NCBI GenBank assembly: GCA_900314195.1
Contig: OMUH01000163.1
Span: forward strand, 1 to 42,252
Direction of reading: 5' to 3'
Origin: an uncultured Prevotella sp.
Lineage (GTDB): Bacteria; Bacteroidota; Bacteroidia; Bacteroidales; Bacteroidaceae
DNA length: 42,252 nucleotides
In this document: positions 17,678 through 26,000 of the stretch, piece after piece
How positions within the stretch are numbered: position 1 is the first letter of the stretch
Layout of the letters: each line of letters opens with the position of its first letter
Made by a program: the position numbers and the translations under genes
Notes under the pieces: model-generated
Database searches by the model: none
What the model saw: the letters and a program-made list of their open reading frames with translations, nothing else
Told to the model about the DNA's origin: nothing

Positions 17678-18331
17678 ATGGACAACAACGTAACCAAAGC
17701 AAAGTCTTCGGAACACAAAGATATCATTATAAATGTAGGCCGGCAGATAGGCAGCGGCGGACACGACATTGCCAAACGGCTTGCCGGCGTGTTCGGATGC
17801 AAGTTCTACGACAAGGAGCTGCTTAACCTGGCTGCGAAGGAAAGCGGGTTCTCTGAGAAATTCTTCGAGCAGAACGACGAGCAGAAGGGATTTTTCGAGA
17901 ACCTTTTCCATCTGCACATGCCTATGATGACAGACGCCAACTTCTATGACAACGAGTTCTCGCAGGAAAGTCTTTACAAATTTCAGAGCGACGCTATAAG
18001 AAAAGCCGCTGCCGAAGGGCCGTGCGTATTCGTAGGACGTACGGCTGATTATATTCTCCGCGATATGAAAAATGTTGTCAACGTGTTCATAACCTGCAAC
18101 ATCGACCACAGGCTTCAGCGCGTTTGCAAGCGGCAGGGGCTGTCGCGCGCCGACGCACGCAAATATATCCGCACACGCGAGGAAGAACGCGCAAAATATT
18201 ACAACTACTACACCGGCAAGACATGGGGACATGCCACAAGCTACGACCTGTGCATAGACTCCTCGCTGCTCGGCGTCGACGAGACGGTTGACTTCATTGC
18301 CGTTTTCATACGCAAGCGGTTCAGCCTGTAA
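17678..18331 (+). CDS. Cytidylate kinase-like family protein
   Basis: The 217-residue protein has a P-loop-like GRQIGSGGHDIAKRLA (21-36), then FYDKELLNLAAKESG and later VFVGRTADYIL and RTREEERAKYYNYYTGKTWG. This is the cytidylate-kinase-like family, distinct from Cmk; the physiological substrate is not established. It lies 23 bases downstream of the MATE gene and 34 bases upstream of the phosphodiesterase gene, so the three genes are probably co-transcribed. Confidence 0.9.
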   Translation: MDNNVTKAKSSEHKDIIINVGRQIGSGGHDIAKRLAGVFGCKFYDKELLNLAAKESGFSEKFFEQNDEQKGFFENLFHLHMPMMTDANFYDNEFSQESLYKFQSDAIRKAAAEGPCVFVGRTADYILRDMKNVVNVFITCNIDHRLQRVCKRQGLSRADARKYIRTREEERAKYYNYYTGKTWGHATSYDLCIDSSLLGVDETVDFIAVFIRKRFSL

Positions 18332-18365
18332 GCCTCCGCCTTTTAATATTCCAGAAATTCAAACT

Positions 18366-18875
18366 ATGAAGAAAATTGGTATTATCAGCGACACTCACGG
18401 CTATTGGGACGAAAAATATGTTACCTATCTTGGCGGCTGCGATGAGATTTGGCACGCCGGCGACATTGGCTCCATGGAGGTGGCCATGCGCTTTGAGGCC
18501 ATGAAGCCGGTGTTCAGAGCCGTATGGGGCAACTGCGACGGCTATGACCTGCGTGCACGCTATGACGAGCTGCTGCGCTTCTCATGCGAAGGCATCGACG
18601 TAATGATGAAGCACATAGGCGGATATCCGGGACATTACGATCCGTCAGTGAGACCGAAAATAATGTCAGCTCCGCCGAAACTGTTCATATCCGGACATTC
18701 GCACATTCTGAAGATAATGCCTGACAAACGGCTGGCGCTGCTGCATATCAATCCGGGCGCTGCCGGCATAATGGGATGGCAGCAGGAAAGAACGTGCGTA
18801 AGACTTACCATTGACAAAGGAACTTTCACAGACTGCGAGGTGATAACGCTCGGCAAAAACAACAGCAGACTGTAG
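18366..18875 (+). CDS. YfcE/MJ0936-type metallophosphoesterase
   Basis: With the start at 18366 (MKKIGIISDTHGYWDEK) the protein has 169 residues, the normal family length. An in-frame extension back to 18288 overlaps the previous gene and is unsupported. Metal ligands are in SDTHG (8-12), HAGDIG, WGNCDG and SGHSHI. YfcE-type enzymes hydrolyse phosphodiesters in the cytoplasm; the natural substrate is unknown. It ends the MATE gene cluster. Confidence 0.92.
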   Translation: MKKIGIISDTHGYWDEKYVTYLGGCDEIWHAGDIGSMEVAMRFEAMKPVFRAVWGNCDGYDLRARYDELLRFSCEGIDVMMKHIGGYPGHYDPSVRPKIMSAPPKLFISGHSHILKIMPDKRLALLHINPGAAGIMGWQQERTCVRLTIDKGTFTDCEVITLGKNNSRL

Positions 18876-18962
18876 GCTGGCAGATTACACATATAAATAG
18901 TCAGATTGATAATTTTTCATATCGTACAAAGAAAAAAGTACAACATTAAAAACTAATATAAA

Positions 18963-20144
18963 ATGAAAAAAATAATGCTTTTAGGCTCAGGTGAGCTGGG
19001 AAAAGAATTTACCATTGCTGCAAAACGCGCCGGACAGTATGTCATTGCCTGCGACAAATACGACAATGCGCCGGCCATGCAGGTTGCCGACGAACGCGAA
19101 GTATTCTCAATGCTCGACGGCGATGCACTGACTGCTGCCGTCAACAAGCACAAGCCTGACATTATTGTGCCTGAGATAGAAGCAATCAGAACGGAACGTC
19201 TCTTCGACTTCGAGAAGCATGGCATACAGGTGGTGCCGTCGGCACGCGCCGTCAACTACACTATGAACCGCCGCGCAATACGTGACCTGGCAGCAAAAGA
19301 GCTCGGCCTGCGCACAGCAAAGTATTTCTATGCAAAGACATTCGATGAATTTAAAAAGGCTGCCGACACCATCGGCTTTCCGTGCGTGGTTAAGCCGCTG
19401 ATGTCATCGTCAGGACACGGACAGAGCTATATTCACAATGACGATGAGCTGCGCGAAGCCTACAAGGAGGCCATGGAAGAAGGACGCGGCGACGTGAAGG
19501 AGGTGATAATAGAAGAGTTCATCGACTTCGACCGTGAGTTCACGCTGCTCACCGTGACACAGAAGAACGGGCCTACACTGTTCTGCCCGCCGATAGGACA
19601 CGTACAGAAAGGCGGCGACTACCGCGAGAGCTGGATGCCGTGCACACTGAGCAATGAGGCGTTGGCAACGGCTCAGGATATGGCCGATAAGGTCACACAT
19701 GCACTGACCGGATACGGCATCTGGGGCGTGGAGTTCTTCCTCTCGCGCAGCGGAGAGGTTATCTTCTCGGAGCTGAGTCCGCGTCCGCACGACACCGGCA
19801 TGGTGACGCTGTCCCACTGCACAAACCTAAGCGAGTTTGAGCTGCACTTCCGTGCCGTCATGGGGCTGCCTATACCAGCCATACACCTTGAGCACGCCGG
19901 CGCAAGCGCCGTTGTGCTGTCGCCGGAAGAAAGCACAGAACCGTTGGACTACAATCTCGCTGATGTATGCGCTGCTGACCATGCACGCGTGCGCATCTTC
20001 GGAAAACCGGAAGCACATGTCGGACGCCGCATGGGTGTCGTGACATGCTATGATGAGCTTGGCTGCGACATGGACGCACTGCGCGACAAGACAAAGAAGC
20101 TCGCCGCCACCGTACTCGGCACAGATCCTTACATGAAGAAATGA
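18963..20144 (+). CDS. purT: Formate-dependent phosphoribosylglycinamide formyltransferase
   Basis: The 393-residue ATP-grasp enzyme starts [16 protein letters not shown] (N-terminal nucleotide-binding fold). It has [20 protein letters not shown], the ATP-grasp block [17 protein letters not shown] and the metal-binding end [17 protein letters not shown]. It makes formyl-GAR in purine synthesis from formate and ATP without a folate cofactor. The TGA stop overlaps the ATG of the next gene by four bases, which is unusual because that gene belongs to sugar-nucleotide metabolism. Confidence 0.96.
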   Translation: MKKIMLLGSGELGKEFTIAAKRAGQYVIACDKYDNAPAMQVADEREVFSMLDGDALTAAVNKHKPDIIVPEIEAIRTERLFDFEKHGIQVVPSARAVNYTMNRRAIRDLAAKELGLRTAKYFYAKTFDEFKKAADTIGFPCVVKPLMSSSGHGQSYIHNDDELREAYKEAMEEGRGDVKEVIIEEFIDFDREFTLLTVTQKNGPTLFCPPIGHVQKGGDYRESWMPCTLSNEALATAQDMADKVTHALTGYGIWGVEFFLSRSGEVIFSELSPRPHDTGMVTLSHCTNLSEFELHFRAVMGLPIPAIHLEHAGASAVVLSPEESTEPLDYNLADVCAADHARVRIFGKPEAHVGRRMGVVTCYDELGCDMDALRDKTKKLAATVLGTDPYMKK

Positions 20145-20617
20145 TTGCCGACAATATATCGGGCACTGCCGGACTTGAGAACATGCCGGGCAGTGCCGCT
20201 TCTGACAACGAACGACTGGGAGAAATCATACGCCTGCCGAAGATTACCGACCCGCGCGGCAATCTGACAGTGGCTGAAGGCGCGTCGGTGCCGTTTGAGA
20301 TAAAACGCGTTTACTGGCTCTATGACGTGCCGGGCGGTGAGAGCCGCGGCGGGCACGCTCACAAAAAGCTGTGGCAGCTGCTTGTGGCAACAAGCGGCTC
20401 GTTCACAGTGACCCTCGACAACGGTGTGCGCAAAGACAAGTATCTGCTCAACCATCCGTGGCAGGGACTGATAATACACAACGGACTGTGGCGTACGATA
20501 GATGATTTCTCATCCGGTGCCGTGTGTCTGTGCCTTGCGTCTGAGATGTATGACGAAAATGACTACATACGCTCTTACGATGAGTTCCTGCATTATGCAA
20601 AAGGCAGGAGACCATAA
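20141..20617 (+). CDS. WxcM/FdtA-like sugar-nucleotide 3,4-ketoisomerase
   Basis: This single-domain cupin has 158 residues from the ATG overlapping purT. Starting at the inner ATG at 20183 it would have 144 residues, closer to the family length. Family motifs are [37 protein letters not shown] (with the paired histidines of the active site) and [11 protein letters not shown]. FdtA/QdtA enzymes convert dTDP-4-keto-6-deoxyglucose into a 3-keto sugar, the substrate for a DegT-type aminotransferase. That partner is encoded at 21606-22724. Whether the product is the galacto (Fuc3N) or gluco (Qui3N) form cannot be told. Confidence 0.9.
   Translation: MIADNISGTAGLENMPGSAASDNERLGEIIRLPKITDPRGNLTVAEGASVPFEIKRVYWLYDVPGGESRGGHAHKKLWQLLVATSGSFTVTLDNGVRKDKYLLNHPWQGLIIHNGLWRTIDDFSSGAVCLCLASEMYDENDYIRSYDEFLHYAKGRRP
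20162..20197 (+). other. Strong hairpin at the purT/ketoisomerase junction
   Basis: GGCACTGCC (20162-20170) pairs perfectly with GGCAGTGCC (20189-20197), and an inner GG/CC extends the stem after a bulge. No T-run follows. The inner ATG candidate at 20183 lies in the loop side of this hairpin, so the structure could control translation of the isomerase or mark an mRNA processing point. Confidence 0.6.
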
Positions 20618-20656
20618 ACACGGCACATTAACACGAACATTGAATAAGTTAGTTTT

Positions 20657-21595
20657 ATGTATAACGTTTCTGTTTATTCTGATGACGACAAGACAGAGTG
20701 GGATGCTTTCGTCAGCAAATCACGCCAGGGCACCTTTCTCTTTCAGCGCCCGTACATGGACTATCACCGCGACCGCTTCAAAGACTGCTCACTGATGCTG
20801 CGGCAGGAAGACAAGCTGCGCGCGATGCTGCCGGCAAACATCTCTGGCAGCACGCTGTATTCGCACCAGGGACTCACCTACGGCGGACTGCTCACCGACA
20901 GCCGCGTAAAAGCCGTACAGACTGCTGATATGTTCAAAAGCATCAACGCTTTTCTGCGCCGCGAAGGAATAACACATGTGGTATATAAAGCCATTCCGTG
21001 GATATACCATCGCATACCGGCTGAGGAAGACCTCTATGCGCTGACAAATATCTGTGGCGCAAGGCTCACCGTGCGCGAGCTGTCTACGACAATTATTCCC
21101 GGACGCAGTCCGCGCATGGAAGAGAGCCGCCGGTCAGGACTGCGGAAGGCCGAGCGCGCCGGCATAACGGTAGGCGAAGACAATGACCTGCATGCTTTCT
21201 ATACAATCCTTGACAATAACCTTGAAAACAAATATCACACCCGCCCTGTGCACAGCGAGGCTGAACTGCGACTACTCATGAGCCGATTTCCGGAGAACAT
21301 ACGTCTTTACATGGCCCGCAGGAACGGACAGCCGCTCGGCGGCACGATAATCTACGACACCGGCCAGGTGGTGCACACACAGTACATTTCAGCCACACCT
21401 GAAGGTAAGGCAGAAGGTGCCCTCGACATGCTGCTGTCGTGGCTGTTCACAAAAATATATGCCGGCAGGCCATATATAGACTTCGGAAAGTCTACCGAAC
21501 AAGCGGGACGCGTTCTCAACACCGCCCTCATTTTTCAGAAAGAAGGGTTCGGCGGGCGCGGCGTGTGCTACGACACATACGAATGGGAACCATAA
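20657..21595 (+). CDS. GNAT/FemAB-like acyltransferase of the amino-sugar set
   Basis: The 312-residue protein fits the FemAB-like/GNAT fold. The first half (VSVYSDDDKTEWDAFVSKS, then FLFQRPYMDYHRDRF) and the second half (RSGLRKAERAGITV and RLYMARRNGQPLGGTIIYD) match this group. The sequence PYIDFGKSTEQAGRVLN is typical of the C-terminal part. Located between the ketoisomerase and aminotransferase genes, it is a candidate for acylating the 3-amino group of the sugar, in place of the left-handed-beta-helix acetyltransferase FdtC. That role is inferred from context. It starts 40 bases after the isomerase gene. Confidence 0.82.
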   Translation: MYNVSVYSDDDKTEWDAFVSKSRQGTFLFQRPYMDYHRDRFKDCSLMLRQEDKLRAMLPANISGSTLYSHQGLTYGGLLTDSRVKAVQTADMFKSINAFLRREGITHVVYKAIPWIYHRIPAEEDLYALTNICGARLTVRELSTTIIPGRSPRMEESRRSGLRKAERAGITVGEDNDLHAFYTILDNNLENKYHTRPVHSEAELRLLMSRFPENIRLYMARRNGQPLGGTIIYDTGQVVHTQYISATPEGKAEGALDMLLSWLFTKIYAGRPYIDFGKSTEQAGRVLNTALIFQKEGFGGRGVCYDTYEWEP

Positions 21596-21605
21596 TAAAT
21601 TAACT

Positions 21606-22724
21606 ATGATCAACTATTTACCACTTAAAGACATCACTTCCCTTCACGGCGAAGAAATCGAGCATGCAGTAAACCATGTCATCCGCTCAGGATGGTATCT
21701 GCACGGCGAGGCTACCCGGCAGTTTGAACACGACTATGCAGCATATATCGGCACACGCCACTGCATAGGCTGCGGCAACGGCTACGATGCATTGTGGCTG
21801 ATGTTCCGTGCAGCAATCATTACAGGCCATCTGCGTCCGGGCGACGATGTCATCGTTCCCGCCAACACCTTCATAGCCTCTCTTCTCGCTGTCAGTGACA
21901 ACGGCCTGCGTCCTGTTCCCGTGGAGCCGCGTGCCGATACACTCGAGATTGACGACAGCCTGATAGAGAAATCGATAACGCCACGCACACGCGCCATACT
22001 GCTCGTACACATGTACGGCCGCTGCGCCTGCACTGACAGCATCATCAGCCTGTGCCGGCAACGCTGTCTGATGCTGTTCGAAGACAATGCACAGGCACAC
22101 GGCTGCACGTTCCGGTCCGGTTATCGCACAGAACACACCGGTTCCATTGGCTACGCAGCAGCTCATTCATTCTATCCCGGAAAGAACCTCGGTGCACTCG
22201 GCGACGGCGGTGCTGTAACCACCAACGATGACAAACTCGCAGAAGTAATCCGCTCATTGGGCAACTACGGCAGCAGCAAGAAATACGTCTTTCCGCACAA
22301 AGGCCGCAACTCACGCCTTGACGAGATACAGGCCGCCGTGCTCAGCATTAAGCTGAAATACCTTGACAAAGAAAACAACCGGCGCCGCCAAATAGCACAA
22401 TACTACTATAACAACATTACCAATCCACATGTGTCCTTGCCCGGGCTTCACAGCAATGCCGACTGCGTGTTCCACATCTTTCCAGTGCTGAGCGGACGCC
22501 GTGATGAGCTTCAGAACTTTCTGAATAAGCACGGCATAGCAACAATGATTCACTACCCCATTCCGCCTCACCGCCAGCAGTGCTACACAGAGCTCAACAT
22601 GTACCAGCTTCCGATAACCGACATGATAAGCCGCTCCGAACTCAGCCTGCCATGCAATCAGGCTATGACTGACGACGACGTCAGAGCAGTAACAGATGCC
22701 GTCAACAGCTGGAACGGCAGATAA
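21606..22724 (+). CDS. DegT/DnrJ/EryC1/StrS family sugar aminotransferase (FdtB/QdtB-like)
   Basis: The 372-residue PLP enzyme begins with NYLPLKDITSLHGEEIEHAV and has CIGCGNGYDALWLMFRA, DDVIVPANTFIASLLAV and the PLP lysine Lys193 in SFYPGKNLGALGDGGA. C-terminal family blocks are GRNSRLDEIQAAVLSIKLKYL and HYPIPPHRQQCY. It transaminates a 3-keto-6-deoxy sugar nucleotide to the 3-amino sugar. It lies ten bases after the acyltransferase gene and ends before a strong terminator. The genes for dTDP-glucose synthesis (rmlA, rmlB) are not in the window. Confidence 0.93.
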   Translation: MINYLPLKDITSLHGEEIEHAVNHVIRSGWYLHGEATRQFEHDYAAYIGTRHCIGCGNGYDALWLMFRAAIITGHLRPGDDVIVPANTFIASLLAVSDNGLRPVPVEPRADTLEIDDSLIEKSITPRTRAILLVHMYGRCACTDSIISLCRQRCLMLFEDNAQAHGCTFRSGYRTEHTGSIGYAAAHSFYPGKNLGALGDGGAVTTNDDKLAEVIRSLGNYGSSKKYVFPHKGRNSRLDEIQAAVLSIKLKYLDKENNRRRQIAQYYYNNITNPHVSLPGLHSNADCVFHIFPVLSGRRDELQNFLNKHGIATMIHYPIPPHRQQCYTELNMYQLPITDMISRSELSLPCNQAMTDDDVRAVTDAVNSWNGR

Positions 22725-22740
22725 AACATAAATGACAAAA

Positions 22741-22788
22741 ACATTCGCTGCCCGCAACATAAAAAGTTGCAGACAGCGAATGTTTTTT
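22741..22788 (+). terminator. Terminator of the purT-aminosugar operon
   Basis: The stem ACATTCGCTG / CAGCGAATGT (22741-22750 with 22774-22783) has an extra inner GCAAC/GTTGC pairing and is followed by a T-run. The 77-residue gene on the other strand ends just beyond it, so the element may serve both strands. Confidence 0.85.
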
Positions 22789-22802
22789 CGTGTATATATG
22801 TT

Positions 22803-23036
22803 TTACCACTTGTCCCATGTTTCATCATCATCATCCCAGGCATAACGCTTTGAGAACTCTATGCCGGGGTCATCGGGATTTACCGGGTGGTCGGTAATAT
22901 CAGGGCCGGTGTGCTGTTTCTGGTCGTTCTGGTCGTCGATAACCGTCGAACGGCTGGCCGACGCCGACAGAAGCATTGCCCGTGTGGTCGTTATCATTAC
23001 TGCAGCAGGCGGCATGTATGTTTTTTTCTTGTTCAT
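22803..23036 (-). CDS. 77-residue Bacteroidales small protein, partner of the giant secreted protein
   Basis: It starts MNKKKTYMPPAAVMITTTRA, then LLSASAS, and ends with an acidic aromatic tail (YAWDDDDETWDKW). I recognise the layout Lys-rich start / Y-x-x-P / V / LL-x-x-S / acidic Trp tail as a recurring type of small hypothetical protein in Prevotella and relatives. There is no signal peptide, membrane helix or known domain. It begins 20 bases after the stop of the 1573-residue protein gene and is almost certainly co-transcribed with it. The function is unknown; a peptide precursor, secretion partner or regulator are all possible. Confidence 0.75.
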   Translation of the reverse strand: MNKKKTYMPPAAVMITTTRAMLLSASASRSTVIDDQNDQKQHTGPDITDHPVNPDDPGIEFSKRYAWDDDDETWDKW

Positions 23037-23056
23037 CGCTGTGTCCTCCCGTGCCG

Positions 23057-26000
23057 TTACCTTACAACAATTTTCTTTCCGCCCTTGATATACACTCCTG
23101 CCGGCAGAGGCTGTCCGTCTGCGGCATTCACTCTCTGTCCCGAAATGTTGTATACTGCCGACGGCTCAGTCTTGCTGTCAGAAGTGATGCCATCTATTGC
23201 CGTCGGCACGTCGAGCGGCTGTTCCATCTCCGTACCGGCCTCACCAGCCAGGCGGCATGTGAGCGTTCCGAGCGGAGCCTCAGCAGTTGCATCCTTGTCA
23301 AACCATGCCCTGAAGCCGTTTATCTGCGCATCCTTGCTTATCGGCATGAGCTTGTTGCCGCGCGATGCTGACCATGCCATGATGTAAGAACCCTTGTGCA
23401 TCAGTGCAGGCTCAAACGTGCCCTTAAAGGTGTAGCCACCGCTCGACACATATTTGTCCTCACAAGACACGCCGGCCTCGATGGTTACGCTGTCAACAGT
23501 GAGCGCACTTATGTCCTTTGCAGGACGAATAAGATAAGGCTTGCCGGCCTCTATCATCATCTCGCAGTGCTGCACGAAGTGAACGGTGCCTTTTTTGTCA
23601 ACCTTATCGAATGTGACGAGAGAGGCATCGCTGCCGAAGGTCTTGGCAAACTTGGATGTTGACATACTGAACGGCAGGCAGATGCTCGTCCAGCGGTCTT
23701 TGACAAAATTCAGGTCGGTCACCACCTTCACATTCTGATGCTCTCCGCTGACGGTATAGTTATTTTTCTGCGAAAGCGTGATGGTCTCGTGCGGACGTTC
23801 TTTCTGGTTAGGATAGCCTTCCGGCGCAAACGAGAAGCCGCAGAAGCTGATCTTCGAACCTTCGCCGAGCACATAATATGTCTTGCCGGCTTTCACGTCG
23901 AACGTATATCGCACATAAGCCTTTGACGGAACTACATAACCGCCGTTGTCGAGCTTCACTATCTCCTCGATGTCAGTTGCGTCGTGGCGCTTCCACTGGT
24001 CTTCAAAGCGCTTGCGGTCGGCCGCCGTAGCCTTTTCATCCCAGTCTTTGTGCCACACCCAACCCTGGGCGTCGCCGACGTTTTGTTCATCTTTCCAATA
24101 AGCCTTTATGCCTGGGTCATAGTAAGACGTACGGTAAATGCAGTTTGTGAAATAACCGAGATGCGACATGTTTGCCGTGTTTGTGCTTACATAGTCATTT
24201 CTGATGCCGAACTCATTGTCCATAGCTACCGGCTCGCCGGTCTCATCGACGATGAACACCGGTCTGAACGAAATCTGATTGTTGTCTTTCTTCTGTATGT
24301 CAGAATTTTTTCCGGAGCCGTTATAACCAATGCATCCGTTCTGCAAGAGATAGACAAGGAACACACCCGATTCGCACGGCTCTATCTTCATGTAAGTGCC
24401 TCGGCACGGCACCTTGTCATAAGCCTTGAACCGCTCTGTTGAGCCGTTTTTCAGCATGTCGGTATATTTACTTCCGCATTCGTTGCGTGGGTCCTGCGTG
24501 CCGACAGAGAAAAGACTGAAACCGTCAACCAGTCGCGTGTAAGCACCGGAGTTGTCCTTGCCCACGCCGTCAGCGCTGACAGCCTTCCACGAATCTTTAG
24601 CACTGCTGTTTTTGTCGCTACCCTTCACATACGGCCGGTCCTTGCCTTCCTGCCATCCGCCAACGGTGACGGTGACAGCCGTAGGAGCCGTTCTCGTGGT
24701 GAGCTCATCGCCTACATTCAGAAAGAAAGAGTTGACAAGCGACTTGTCTTCGTCGCTCTCTGCCGTGCTCTTCAGGCTGTCGTCAATCATCGTCAGGCTG
24801 TATGTAGGCAGCTGCAGCACCCTGAGACTATAGAAAGCCTTCTTCGACACATCGGCCGTGTTCCATTGATTTATTCTTCCCCGTGACTTCACCTGTCCGG
24901 ACACTTCAATACCGTTCTTGAATGTTTGGTTGTAGGTGTTGTTGTCATGTTCGTCAAAAAGAGTCTCATCGAAATGAAGGCCATCAGTATATTTCATTAT
25001 GTATAGCACTGAGTCAGCATTCTGCCCAATAAAGACATAATCAGACTTCACCGTGCCGTTGTCAGCCCACGTACGCTCGGCGTTGCCGTTCTCAACGTAT
25101 GCCGCCAGGCTGAATGTGACGTCGTGGTTCTGCACTCCGCGCTCTATGAGCCGCGGCCTTGACGGGAATCCGCCGAGAAAGGCCGCAGCCTCATGCACCG
25201 GTTCCGTGGCAGCCGCCGAGCGCACGTATGCCGGCTCATAGTTATATCCGTAGAGGCGCAGCGGCTCCTGTGTGCCGTCATCGCCGCCGTCGTTGTACAG
25301 ATAGTATGTACGGCCGGAGAGCAGCGCATACGGAAGCTGCTGCTCATACCTGCCGCCCGTGCCTGTTATGGTCTGGCTCGTACCGTCGTCGTTGCAGTAG
25401 AGCACATAACCGTTGTTCTTAAGCCATAGCCCGTCAACGGTAAGGAAGCCGTTCACCTGCGGCCGGAACTCATAGAACGTTCCCCGCACAGGACGGTCGA
25501 GGTTGTCGTGTTCGGCATCGAACACCGTTTTGTCGCCAACGGCATAAAGTCCGCCTTTTTCATCAGACACTACCGTCCATCCGTCATTGTCGTCGTTGGA
25601 GCCGCCGTTGTCACTTATTATGCGACCGAAGCGAGCCATGACGCCCGGCGAGTCATAGAGATGACGTCCCGACTGAAGCCTTCCGGCCTTGGTGAACACC
25701 ATCTTGCCGTAGGCCGACATCGTTTCCTGATATTCCTTGTCGTTGCTGCCCGTAACAATCTTATAGTCGCACTCACCGCTACCGCGCTGGTAGGTGTTGA
25801 CGACATACTGAAAGTCCATGTCCTTATAAGGCGACGGGTTATTGCCTATCGGTGTGCCCTTGCAATGAATTTTCACCACAAGGCGGGCCGGACTATTGCC
25901 GGTATATAAGTTCATCAGCAGCTGTGAGTAGTGCCGCCAATCGTCATTCAAAGAAGCCCCAGCAGCTATTACCTTTGACGTATCGGCAAGCGAGCGCATC

